Shown here: piece by piece, positions 1 to 9,775 of the stretch
How positions within the stretch are numbered: position 1 is the first letter of the stretch
Layout of the letters: each line of letters starts with the position of its first letter
Source of the DNA: Ilyonectria destructans
Lineage: Eukaryota > Ascomycota > Sordariomycetes > Hypocreales > Nectriaceae
Reading direction: 5' to 3'
DNA: 64,000 nucleotides
NCBI GenBank assembly: GCA_020740775.1
Contig: JAHEWK010000011.1
Coordinates: 2,046,001-2,110,000 of the forward strand
Notes under the pieces: generated by a model
Databases searched by the model: none
Told to the model about the DNA's origin: nothing
The model's input: only the letters and a program-made list of their open reading frames with translations
Made by a program: the position numbers and the translations under genes

Positions 1-2815
1 GCGCTTCCGGGATGGGTGTCGAGCACAGCAGCAAATCGATGCACTCCCCCTCATTGACGCGGTACTTGGTACGCAGAGGCGCACATATGCGGGTTACACG
101 GCAGGCATGTATTGGAATTACTGGATTATCATGTAGGTAGAGAGAGAGAGAGTGTGAGAGCTACACCGAACCCCATGCTGCTCCCAATGGGGCATGCGGC
201 GTGCGGCATGCGGCGTCGGTGAGGGAACGGCAGTCACGGGGCTGGGTCACGGGTAGACGTCCGCGTGTACGATGGCGACCAGCTTTGGCGTCATTCTTCC
301 CCTGGCCTAGACCACACTCGCCCGTTGTTTGTCATTTGTGTCTTGCCGTTTTGTCATCTGCGCGCGCGGAGGAGAGAGCCAGCAACATGTGTCCTGACCA
401 GCGCAGGCAGGGACCCGAACGCGGCGCCTTCGCGGGCTTGGCTCGGGGGCATGACAATCAACACAGGCCCAGGCGATTATCGATTAATTGCCTTGCCACA
501 GTCAAGCTTCTCGCACGTGCCATCAAGCTCGCATGTTGGCTTCCGCACCCTGGCAACTCGCAGCCTCCCTGGCGTAGTGGGATCCGCCGCATGCAGACCG
601 ACGCGGATGTGGCGGCGCTCAGTGGCTGGTTCGATGGTGTGTCGCCGGGGGCTTCCAATGGTGCTTCCAGCCAGTGCTGGTGAGTGGTGCATAAGGTGAG
701 TTAAGCGATGCCGAAAGGTGGGAAAGCGGTGGGGTGGGAGTCAGAGCGAGACGCTTCAATCCAGCTCCAGCCAGCTCCAGCTCCCAGCTTCTGCCCCATG
801 AAGCAATCCGTTTTCATCGTCTCGGTCTGCAAATCTAAAACACCCCGGTCTCGTTGGGCATTGGTTCCCTGGGACCCCGGGATCCCTTGGGAGTTGGGCA
901 TTGAGAGTCCCGGGATCCAAGAGCCGTCGAGGGCCTCGAGGGGACTAACAACTGTCTAATCGCATGGTATTAGCAATAGTAAACGGGCCAGCCTGGTCTT
1001 GGCTTTGCCGCGGGGCCAGTCTCGACTCTCGAGCGCGCCAGCAGCTTGGCTTGTCTTGCTTGTGGACACAATCACTATCCCAGATCCCAGACCTGTCGAG
1101 TCCATGTTCATGTGTCCCGTGTCCCGCAGTCTCAAATCCATCCCGACCACGCGGAAGGATTGAATTTTTGATCGACACACGGCCGCCGACCTCATTGTGT
1201 GGCTTCCATGCCCCTCCCCCACAAGCGACCTTTGTAAATCGTTGTCTCTCGTTGCTTCTCGTTTCTTATCATCATCGCCCATCGCCAACGCCTCCTCATC
1301 TTTTCGTTTCTGCTCCCCTCCAATCGCTGCGCCGTCCAATCCCCTACCGCGGAAACCCCCCTGTCGAATTCCACGCCGACCCAACCGTACCGCGCACCGC
1401 AGTTCGGCGCTGGAGTGCCGTACGTCCATTGTCGCAGATCGCAGGTCGGGTTCCCCTCCATGGCAGCATCTGAACCCAGGTGAACCGCAGTGAACCGCAA
1501 CCATCGTCATCCAAAACGCAGGGTTTGACCACCAACGCTGTATCAAACACAACGCCCAATCATTCACGGATCCCCCAGGCGATTCACAGCGTTCGACAGG
1601 CCAACACGACACCTGGAAGCCAAGAAGCCAAGAAGACTGAAGAGGGGTGTGGAACCTTAATTCGTTCGTAGTCGCCCGCCACGCCGCTCCATCGCCTTCG
1701 ACCTTATCCGGCGGTACCACAAGCTGCTAGCACGACGCTCTCGCACGCCTACACCTACATACCTTGCCTGCCTCGTCCGTACATTAGTGCTTCGTACACC
1801 TTGTACCTTCTTTCCACATCCTCCTCCTCCAAATCCCCGTCCTTCACCTCAACCTGCCGAGCCTCATCCCACTGCTCCGCCTCATCGTCTACTCCTCACT
1901 TGTCGTTTGCCGTATTTCATCCGTCGCCTCGTCGTCTGTCGCCTCATCGTCATCTCCCTTGCGTTGCGACCTCAGAAGTCGACTCCCCGCCGCCCTTGAA
2001 CCGACGTCTCTGCAGCGCGAACCACTCTCGACGCCCAGCGTCTCTCATCTCTGCACCCCGGTCCAACGAACCCTGCGCAAACTGCCTTCTGCAACAACCA
2101 CCCAGCGCCCAGCGCCTCCTCCTCCTTGTTGACGCTCGTTTCTCTCCAAGCCGTCTTGGCTTTCGATTTTTTCTCTCGCATCTCAACCTCCCCTCCTAAA
2201 GGTACTCCCCCCCCCCCCATCCTATGTCCACTGCGGCACAACCACGACTCGTTGGCTGGATCGTTCTCCATTCCCGCCTTGACAGCCGTCTCGTTTTTTT
2301 CAAGCCTGGTCCACCACCACTTTGAATGCGCCGCAGAACTGCCCTCTGTCCCTCATCGCAGCCCAAAATACCGGCTTCTGAGCCCGGCTGACGTGGGCTT
2401 TTGTCTAGATTTCAAATCGGGGTTTCCGCTTCCAAGCGCTATCTCCGACTGTAGCGGTCGCGCTTTTCATCCTCCGTGGCTCTATCCGGCGTTAGGACGT
2501 CCCCCCACGACGTCATCACCGACGCAAAATATACCCTCCGACACCCGACCTCGACACCTCGTCAGCCTACTCCGGGCGCCAGCCGAAACCACACAAAACG
2601 GACGCTTCAAGAGCTCACCGTCGCGGCTCCTTCTTTGCTGTCCTCGGCCGATTATTCCATCCTCCTTAACAGCTTCCCATAGCGTTAGATCATCGAAAAC
2701 GACTTCTAGGTGGTTCTGAGAAAAGGGCCGGCCAGCGAGCCTCGTCGACACTCCCACGCCACCACGCGACATTTGAGACACTCGTCGCGCTTGAGTGACA
2801 CGGGGATCTGGCACA
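1..2815. other. Intergenic DNA and long leader of the Ppz gene
   Basis: I see no convincing gene here. All reading frames are short, overlap on both strands and lack family motifs. The stretch holds a short AG repeat (about 139-152), a C homopolymer near 2207-2218 and long pyrimidine-rich tracts from about 1190 to 2700, as is typical of fungal promoters and 5' leaders. A possible leader-intron donor (AAAG|GTACTC near 2200) precedes the Ppz start. The first 100 bases could be the edge of a gene outside the window, but nothing identifies it. Confidence 0.5.
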
Positions 2816-4525
2816 ATGGGCAACCAGAATTCCAGAGAGAGCGGTGGTTCCGGCTCCAAGAGCTCCGGCTCTGCCGGTGCTGTCGACCCGCCCCTCCAGT
2901 CATACCCGTCCTTCAGCAGGTCCGACACCAAGGACTCGTCTCGATCTTTCCGCTCCCTGCGATCCAAGATTCCCGGTAGCGGCAAGACTGACAGCCCGAG
3001 GAACTCGACCATTTTATCCAACGGCGATGCTACAAATGATTCAAGCAAAAACGACGCCGCCTCGGTGCGGTCTGGCCGGAGTGGTAGGTCAAGCGCATCT
3101 CGGTTAAGCCGAGGCGACCTCCCGTCGCTCAAGCATAACCCCACCGACCTCTCCACCTCGGACTCTGCGATTCAAGAGGACCAACCTCCGCCTTCCCCCA
3201 TCCATAGTTCGGCCAAGGGCGGCAACCATGATGTGAGCGCTGCCCAAGCCTCGGGCGAGGTTGACCACGTCTCCGACCAACCCCCCTCTGCCCACGCTGG
3301 TGTCAACACCCATATGCAAACTCCGGGCCAATCCATCTTGGTGAAGCGGGAGAATACCATCAACCCCGTCCATAAGCAGACGGCCCCCGACGCCAAAGGC
3401 GAGCCAAATTCCAATGTAGCCATGGCTGACATAAAGGATATTGACCTTGATGACTTTATTAAGCGTCTTCTTGATGCGGGTTACGCCGGAAAGGTGACCA
3501 AGAGTGTCTGCCTCAAGAATGCCGAGATTGTCGCCATTTGCCAGCGTGCGAGAGAGGTGTTCCTGTCTCAGCCTGCTCTGCTGGAGCTGGACGCCCCAGT
3601 CAAGGTCGTCGGCGATGTCCACGGACAGTACACGGACCTGATCCGAATGTTTGAGATGTGTGGCTTCCCGCCCATGTCCAACTACCTCTTCCTGGGTGAT
3701 TATGTTGACCGGGGGAAGCAGTCGCTCGAGACCATTCTGCTGCTCCTCTGCTACAAGCTCAAGTTCCCCGAGAACTTTTTCCTTCTCCGCGGCAACCACG
3801 AGTGCGCCAACGTGACCCGAGTTTACGGGTTCTACGACGAGTGCAAGCGGAGGTGCAATGTCAAAATCTGGAAGACATTCGTTGACTGTTTCAACACGCT
3901 GCCGATTGCCGCCATTGTCGCTGGCAAGATTTTCTGTGTCCACGGAGGTCTCTCCCCCGCCCTCAGCCACATGGACGACATCCGAAACATCGCGCGACCG
4001 ACTGATGTGCCCGACTACGGCCTGCTCAACGACCTCCTGTGGTCGGATCCTGCAGACATGGAACAAGATTGGGAAGCCAATGAACGAGGAGTCAGCTACT
4101 GCTTTGGAAAACGCGTCATCACCGACTTCTTGGCCGTTCACGATTTCGATCTCATCTGTCGGGCGCATATGGTCGTCGAGGACGGATACGAATTCTTCAA
4201 CGACAGGGTGCTGGTCACCGTCTTCAGCGCTCCAAATGTACATTCCCCACCTTTGCTCGTCCTAACGTTGCTAACTTGCTGTAGTATTGCGGCGAATTTG
4301 ATAACTGGGGTGCCGTCATGTCGGTTTCTGCCGAGCTTCTCTGCAGCTTCGAGTTGCTTAAGCCTCTTGACTCGACAGCTCTCAAGAGTCACATCAAGAA
4401 GAGTCGCAACAAGCGACAGCACATGCTGAACAGCCCTGTAAGTTGCCAGTCGATAGGTTACCCGTCTGCAATGTGCACCCACTGACCCTTCTCAGCCGGC
4501 CATGGTTCAGCCCCAGAGCGTATAA
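2816..4525 (+). CDS. ppz1: Ser/Thr protein phosphatase, Ppz type (PP1-like)
   Basis: Exons 2816-4237, 4285-4437 and 4496-4525 give 534 residues. The first 200 or so residues are Ser-rich and low in complexity. The rest is a PP1-type metallophosphatase domain with GDVHGQY (from residue 266), GDYVDRG (from 294) and RGNHE (from 325), which hold the two-metal centre and phosphate-binding Arg/His. The protein starts MGNQNS, an N-myristoylation signal as in yeast Ppz1, and that is why the start at 2816 was chosen over an in-frame ATG seven codons upstream. A PP1-like domain with a myristoylated Ser-rich extension defines Ppz, which in yeast regulates cation homeostasis, salt tolerance and wall integrity. 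Both introns have GT donors and CTAAC/CTGAC branch points. The first splits the codons just before the conserved YCGEFDN segment. I am very sure of the family; the role is inferred from yeast. Confidence 0.93.
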
Positions 4526-5339
4526 GTGTGGGATGGCATGCAGCCACGAAACACGAGCAAAGAATCCTTTTCCTCGACTCCCCCCACTGGGAGCATTCTA
4601 ATACGTATGAGAGACGGCTGGCGATCCGAGGGCAACCCAGGAAGAGTCGGACGCCGTGGTTTGGAGCGACGCAACTGGACAACACCCGAAAGTCCTTTTT
4701 TGGGAAACGAATTGCGACTAGGAGGATTTCAAGCGAAGGAAACAGGGTTATTCAGCACGGGAAATGTGTCTATCATGCCCACGGGGTGACAACCGTGTTG
4801 GGGTGGTCCGCATCGACCTTGGCTTGATCCGAGTGGGCAGACGTAACTGTCCTCCCAACGACCAGAAATGGTCAACTCGGCACGCGAGATCCATGTCGCC
4901 GCCACATGGCTCCAGCATCCGCCCCGGGGAGTCTAGATGGGCTTAGCTCTGCGTCTTGCATGGCGCAATGTACATGTATCGCACCGTCTTTGAGGCTGCC
5001 GAGCAAGCAGTTCACGTCTTGCCAGAAGTGCTAATGTACGAGTGTCAAACTGGTGTTGTACTGCCGGGAGTCTGCGGATCTTGCTTCGCGTTGGTTTCAA
5101 AGACAATAAATAGCTTTTTGCTCAATAAGATACACAGAGAGGTGCTATTGATTGAACTCAAATCACACGAATCGGTTTGTGAAATGCCCGTATGAAGAAC
5201 GGCGAATTGATCGGTGTAAGTGAACTGTCCAATAAGCGTGGAGAATTCCTGCTTAGTCATACAATCAACCGACATCAGAAAATTGGGCATGGCAAGGTGC
5301 AAACTCCAGCTCACCAACCTCAAACGACATCAAGCAACA
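4526..5339. other. 3' UTR of Ppz gene and promoter of the next gene
   Basis: No gene is supported here. The few open frames of 60-99 codons have no family features. An AATAAA at 5105-5110 is a plausible polyadenylation signal for the Ppz transcript, which would give a 3' UTR of about 580 nt. The remaining 230 bases would be the promoter and leader of the downstream Gly/Arg-rich protein. Confidence 0.5.
5105..5110 (+). terminator. AATAAA polyadenylation signal candidate (Ppz)
   Basis: This is a perfect AATAAA hexamer in an A/T-rich context downstream of the Ppz stop and before the next gene on the same strand. Assignment to Ppz is positional inference only. Confidence 0.35.
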
Positions 5340-6578
5340 ATGCATCGCAACGCCTTTCGTTCGGTGTGTAGCCGAACAAGGCCCGAGCTCGAGCAGGCCT
5401 CCGATGCTCTTCGAAGCTGCATCCGCCAATTCTCTACGACGCAATTGCAAGCCGCCGACGACAATGGCCCCAGCAACGCCGCGAACCGCCCTCCCCACAG
5501 CCGATCTCATGCTGCCACAACCGAGATCAATTCCCTCGCCCGATCTCGCAGCCCCGTTCGACCTGGCCCGGCCGCCTCTGGCCCGGCGGGCGGACCCCGA
5601 GTCCTCGATGTGAAGAGCCTTCCTAGATTATCGCTCCGTGGTCGTGGGAATTTCCGTGGGCGAGGGTTACGAGGAGGAAGCGCGCCCCAGGGCGACCGTC
5701 CTTCAAGGGGCCGTGGTGGGTTTGCCCCTAGAGGCGACTTCGGTGCTCGAGGTGACTTCGGTGCTCGGGGTGGCTTCGGTGCTCGAGGTGGCTTTGGCGC
5801 TCGAGGTGGCTTCGGTGCCCGAGGTGGCTTCAGTGCCAGAGGCTCCAGAGGTGGTAGAGGAGGCAGAGGAGGCAGAGGCGGCCGAGGCGGCAGGGGACGT
5901 GGTGGAGCGAGGGACATGCAGGGACGGCGCCAGGAAGGCGATGAGAAGGACCGCAAGACTCGAGGGGACGAGTTTGCGCGATTGGATCCCGATGAGCAGG
6001 CCTTCGACGACAGCATCCGTTTCGGTGTGGCCTCCCAGTATACCCCTTCTCTGACGCTTGAGTCTCTTGCCGACTTTGCGCCCGTCGCACCCTCCAGCTC
6101 CGCCGGCAAGTCGGCGGCTGTCCTACAGAACCTCAGCGTCCTCGGCACGGCCGACCACGTTGGTGCTCCCCAGGCCTTCCAGGCCCGTCACTACGCCGCT
6201 GAGATTGAGGCTGGCGGTATGCGCTTCTTCGCCGACACCCAGGCCCGGGCCGCCGCCGAGGAGCACCTCCAACAGAAGAACAAGCCCGCCGAGACCGCCG
6301 AGGTCGCCGAGGGCGAGGGTGAGGCTCCGGCCGCGACGCCTACGCCCATCATCACCGACGCCGAGGAGGCTATCCGCAAGGTCATCCTCGAAAAGGCCGT
6401 TATGGGCCAGCACGAGACGCCCAAGTTTGCCATGGACCCCACTGGCTTGTCCCGCTCGTGGCACCTCCGCGCCGAGACTTACACAACCAACGATGTCAAT
6501 GCATTTGAGAACAAGCTGACGTCGCTGTTGGCTAAGAAGGGAGGAAAGTCGGCAGGGAAGGCCAAGGCAAACGCTTGA
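5340..6578 (+). CDS. Gly/Arg-rich protein with mitochondrial-type presequence, possible mitoribosomal mS46/Rsm28-like
   Basis: This is a single exon of 412 residues. The N terminus is Arg/Ser-rich, lacks acidic residues at its start and has an RQFST segment near residue 33, all typical of a mitochondrial presequence. An unusual Gly/Arg-rich block at about residues 98-195 follows, containing six-residue tandem repeats of the FGARGG type and then RGGRGG runs. The remaining 200 or so residues form an ordinary-looking region ending in a conserved-looking segment rich in Glu, Lys and Leu (HETPKFAMDP near residue 360). The C-terminal part recalls fungal mitochondrial small-subunit proteins of the Rsm28/mS46 kind, but I could not confirm this, so no symbol is given. 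Start 5340 was chosen because the presequence begins there; in-frame ATGs at 5289 and 5220 are alternatives. The gene is convergent with mitochondrial RRF. Confidence 0.6.
   Translation: MHRNAFRSVCSRTRPELEQASDALRSCIRQFSTTQLQAADDNGPSNAANRPPHSRSHAATTEINSLARSRSPVRPGPAASGPAGGPRVLDVKSLPRLSLRGRGNFRGRGLRGGSAPQGDRPSRGRGGFAPRGDFGARGDFGARGGFGARGGFGARGGFGARGGFSARGSRGGRGGRGGRGGRGGRGRGGARDMQGRRQEGDEKDRKTRGDEFARLDPDEQAFDDSIRFGVASQYTPSLTLESLADFAPVAPSSSAGKSAAVLQNLSVLGTADHVGAPQAFQARHYAAEIEAGGMRFFADTQARAAAEEHLQQKNKPAETAEVAEGEGEAPAATPTPIITDAEEAIRKVILEKAVMGQHETPKFAMDPTGLSRSWHLRAETYTTNDVNAFENKLTSLLAKKGGKSAGKAKANA
5722..5910 (+). repeat. 18-bp in-frame tandem repeat encoding Gly/Arg-rich block
   Basis: About six imperfect copies of an 18-bp unit (GGTGCTCGAGGTGGCTTC type) are followed by shorter GGCAGAGGA-type triplets. 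They encode FGARGG and RGGRGG repeats within the gene. Copies differ by single bases, often at third positions, which suggests expansion followed by drift under protein-level selection. Confidence 0.8.
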
Positions 6579-6776
6579 TGATAAATAAAGATAAATCGAG
6601 AGGGATCTAGAGAGGAAAACCAGTGTACACTTTTGTCACGATATGTAATATATACAACGTCCCATCCACCTTTTCGCGGTTGTAGTCTCTCAACATGCCT
6701 TTGTTGGCAACTTATGAGCCCTTTTGTTTGATATCGTACAGCTACATGACACACCATCTACCTACCTGCAACTCCA

Positions 6777-7716
6777 TTACAGCTGGCGAATCATCTGGGC
6801 CTCCTCTTGGTCAAGCTCCTTCATCTTCTTGTCTTGCACCTTTTGGAGCTCCTTCTCGGCTCGCTTCACAACGTCCGGCAGCACAGTGCCGTTCTTCTTC
6901 CAGTCCTTCAGCGTCTTTTCATGTCGAGAACGCACCTGGCGGATGCGCTCACGGTAAGCCTGCATGGTCTCCTTGATGCGGCGAGCGACGTCATCCTTGC
7001 GCTCGAGCTCGACCTTGAGGAGCAGCTCGAGATCGTTGTCCTCGGAACGCTGAGGCTGCTGGTTGAACTCGCGACTGGCCTGGACGGCGGACATGATGGG
7101 CTTGATGTAGTCCTTGTCGTTGACGAGCAGGGAGATGGTGCGGCCGGAGCGGGGCACGACCTGGGCGAGCTCGCTAAGCGGGAAGGACGCGGCGGCATCG
7201 GCGCCGGGGTCCTTGACGGAGACGGGGAGGGCGCCGAGGTTGGTCGGGTTGAAGCGGCCGCCGTGGATCATGCCAGCGAGCTGGGCCTTGAAGTGGACGT
7301 CGATGGGTGCGTAGGCGTCAGTCACGACGGAGAAGTCGAGGGGGTCTTCGGGGTTGGCCTGGCCAGCCTTGGGAGAGGAAGATTTGGAGGACTTGGAGGA
7401 TGGAGCTGGGGCGTCATTGCTAGCGACCGCATCCCTGTGTTTGGGGCTGTCCGTGGGGATGGCGATCTTGCGCTTCTTCAGGAGGGGCGTCGAAGAGCTG
7501 AAGAGGCGGACGGTGGACTGGGTGGGAAGGGCGGCGGTTATGCTTCGTCGAGGGAGGCTCTGGAAAGCCGGTCTAGAGGAAGTGTCAGTCGAGGTTTGGC
7601 GTCAGACCTGTGCTGCAGCGCCAGGCCGAGCATCTCCATGCGACAAAAACATACCCTTCGGACGCCAGGAGGCGCAGGCAGTGCCTTGCAGGCGCATTGG
7701 CTCGTGAGAATGCCAT
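6777..7716 (-). CDS. rrf1: Mitochondrial ribosome recycling factor
   Basis: Exons 7716-7655 and 7572-6777 give 285 residues. The first 50 or so residues are an Arg/Ser/Ala-rich presequence ending near RLFSSS, followed by a short Lys/Ser linker. The rest is the RRF fold: a central beta-rich segment with LLVNDKDYIKPIM, flanked by long charged helices (ERKDDVARRIKETMQAYR near residue 215). RRF splits post-termination ribosomes together with EF-G2 in the mitochondrial matrix. The intron of 82 nt (7573-7654) has a GTATGT donor and lies inside the presequence, so the first 20 residues come from exon 1. The ATG at 7716 gives the expected N terminus. The protein is longer than bacterial RRF (about 185 residues) by the presequence and linker, as usual in fungi. 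Confidence 0.9.
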
Positions 7717-8168
7717 GGTTGTGATTGTGGCGGGGAGCAAGTGAGGTCTGTCGATCAAGTCGAAATCCTTGCGTCTGAGCTTCCGACGTCAGTTCACCAA
7801 GTTTCACGCCCGCGCTACGTACCCGTCTTAATTGGCTTGTGTGGGGTGGGGTGCGCTTCTCCACGGTTGCGAGGTACGTACCTGCCTGCGCATTAGGTTC
7901 CTGTCAATGACTTCCCTAGGTAGGTAGCTCGAACAAGGCTGTCTTGCCTTGTGATTTTAGACCAGCTGTCGCAGCAGCTATCGCATTCTTTATGCAATTT
8001 TTCTCTTCGTTGCATTGATAAGAATTTAATTAAGTGCTTCAATCCTCCAGTTTGCCCATTCCTTTCGCTGGTCTAAGTAGGCTCCCTCCTCTAGCTTATG
8101 ATCCCAGGCTCTCTCCGTCTCCAGCCCGGTCTGCACTGAGCGTATCTTTTATTAATAAAGTATACATT

Positions 8169-8250
8169 ACTTAGTTTATAGTATTTGGTTTATAGTATTT
8201 AGTTTATGGTTCTTCTCCTTCTACAGTTAATACGTCAATAGAGTAGATGT
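8169..8250. repeat. Minisatellite module, copy 1 (3 x 14 bp plus tail)
   Basis: Three 14-bp units of the ACTTAGTTTATGGT type occupy 8169-8210, followed by the tail TCTTCTCCTTCTACAG and an AT-rich stretch. The same order of units and tail recurs near 8845-8960, so this is one copy of a larger direct repeat. Confidence 0.75.
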
Positions 8251-8844
8251 TGGCATATATTATCCGGCCTATTACGACTTGCTCTGGAATGCTGCTTGTG
8301 AGATAACAGGGATTGAGGTGCAGAGCTCAAACTACTTCATCCATCAAGCCGAGATAGTAAGGCGCTCTGCGAGAAAGTCAGCTGTGAAACGGAAGGCAAC
8401 CCAGATGCATCTCAGCTTTGGGCTCCGAAGCCATGAGAAGAAGACATGTATTTTCTTGTCTGAGGCCCTCGTTCAGAGGACATTCAAGAAAACGCTGCGG
8501 AACCAATACTATGCTGATAAGTTGGTTTGGTTCCCTTCAATGGTAGCTGGGTTGGTGGTATCTGCAAGATATTTTCGCAGAACGGTGCCGAGACTCGACA
8601 GTCTCCTGAGTGGAGACAGTCACCCTCCTTCAACCAAATGTATGGCACACATCAACAAAATTTCGCTGATGGTCAAGTAAAAGCCCAGACGACTAAGGCA
8701 ACCGAAGAGTGGAAGGCTTCGGAGCAGGCGGTAAGCCAGAAGGCTTACCTTCCCCTAGGCCCCAAGTCCCGACGGAATGTAATGGAGCCCAAGATCCAGG
8801 CCCATTTGTCTCGTGACGCTTGACCGGGGTATTTAATATGTAGG

Positions 8845-8960
8845 ACTTAGTTTATGGTATCTAGTTTATGGCACTTAGTTTATGGCACTTAGTTTATAGC
8901 ACTTAGTTTATAGTGTTTCGTTTATGGTATTCTTCTCCTTCCACAGCCAGTACTTCTACA
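8845..8960. repeat. Minisatellite module, copy 2 (6 x 14 bp plus tail)
   Basis: Six consecutive 14-bp units (8845-8928), consensus ACTTAGTTTATGGC, are followed by the tail TTCTTCTCCTTCCACAG. The tail differs from copy 1 mainly by C/T changes. The two copies lie in the same orientation about 700 bp apart. Confidence 0.8.
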
Positions 8961-9775
8961 GAGCTGTTAGATCCCAGAAAACTGCATGGACTCTTAAGAA
9001 GTGCTTCTGTTGATGCCTCTGCAGCTTGTTGCCGGCAAGCTTTATAAGTTTATCCCGAACATCCTGTTGATAGGGGCTTAATGTAGTAGTAGTCAGATTT
9101 CTCCATTTCAATTAGTTGGCGTGCTTGGGAGGTACCTAATAGAGCCGCCTTCCTACGGTCCGTTCCGCTTCACCGAGACGTAAGTATATAATTAATTTAA
9201 AATGCCCTGTAACCCTGTCGATTGCAAGTTCGACCCCTGCTAATGTAGCTTTTTGTTCCTTTACTCTTTATCAAATATTTTATAATTATTTGTTGTTTAT
9301 CTACAGGTGTTAAGGTTAGTGGTGACAGCATGCTCTCCTAACATATGCCAAATAGTTGAACAGTTTGAGTAAACTAATTATGATTCCTTAGGTATGGGTA
9401 CGATGGGGAGAGGTGGTGGGTGTATATTATATGTCTCTCCCAGCTATACATAGTATTGCGCCGGTGGGTCATTTACGGGTATAATGGGACGAGAGACAGT
9501 TATCAATGTCGGCTTCTCCGTGATAGTCACAAGTTGCATTAGCTCGTTTTCTTTAGTACTGATGTTACCTATGTGCAAGCACTTTAATTCATAAATCACA
9601 AAGATAGATAAATCGATAAGCACTCCCCTCGCGCGCTACGGCATAGAGGTCAGATAGCTGCATGTGCGCTCTAGGTATCCAAACCTTAGTAATTACACCT
9701 AGCACATATCTCCTCTTCTCATTATAATGGTGATTACTGGAGCTACTTAAACCTCTCAAGCACCTGATGCTCAGC

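Larger units (their letters stand above)
7717..9775. other. AT-rich island without an intact gene
   Basis: From about 7,900 the DNA becomes much richer in A/T than the flanking genes. It holds two copies of a 14-bp minisatellite module (separate entries) around a 600-bp core with small overlapping open frames (8279-8680 and 8527-8823) that I do not recognise. It also has a tRNA-like T-arm remnant near 9,215-9,245. Differences between the repeat copies are mostly C/T and G/A, as expected of repeat-induced point mutation or long decay. It looks like relic repeat DNA between two housekeeping genes. Confidence 0.6.

Noticed and set aside
3104..4243. 379-codon minus-strand frame opposite the Ppz gene
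   Set aside because: Stop-free because of the biased codon use of the phosphatase; no motif.
5507..6148. 213-codon minus-strand frame, Pro/Arg-rich
   Set aside because: It is the mirror of the Gly/Arg-rich repeat on the plus strand; composition follows from the repeat, with no motif of its own.
8279..8680. 133-codon plus-strand frame in the AT-rich island
   Set aside because: Overlaps another frame of equal quality, has no motif and lies in relic repeat DNA.
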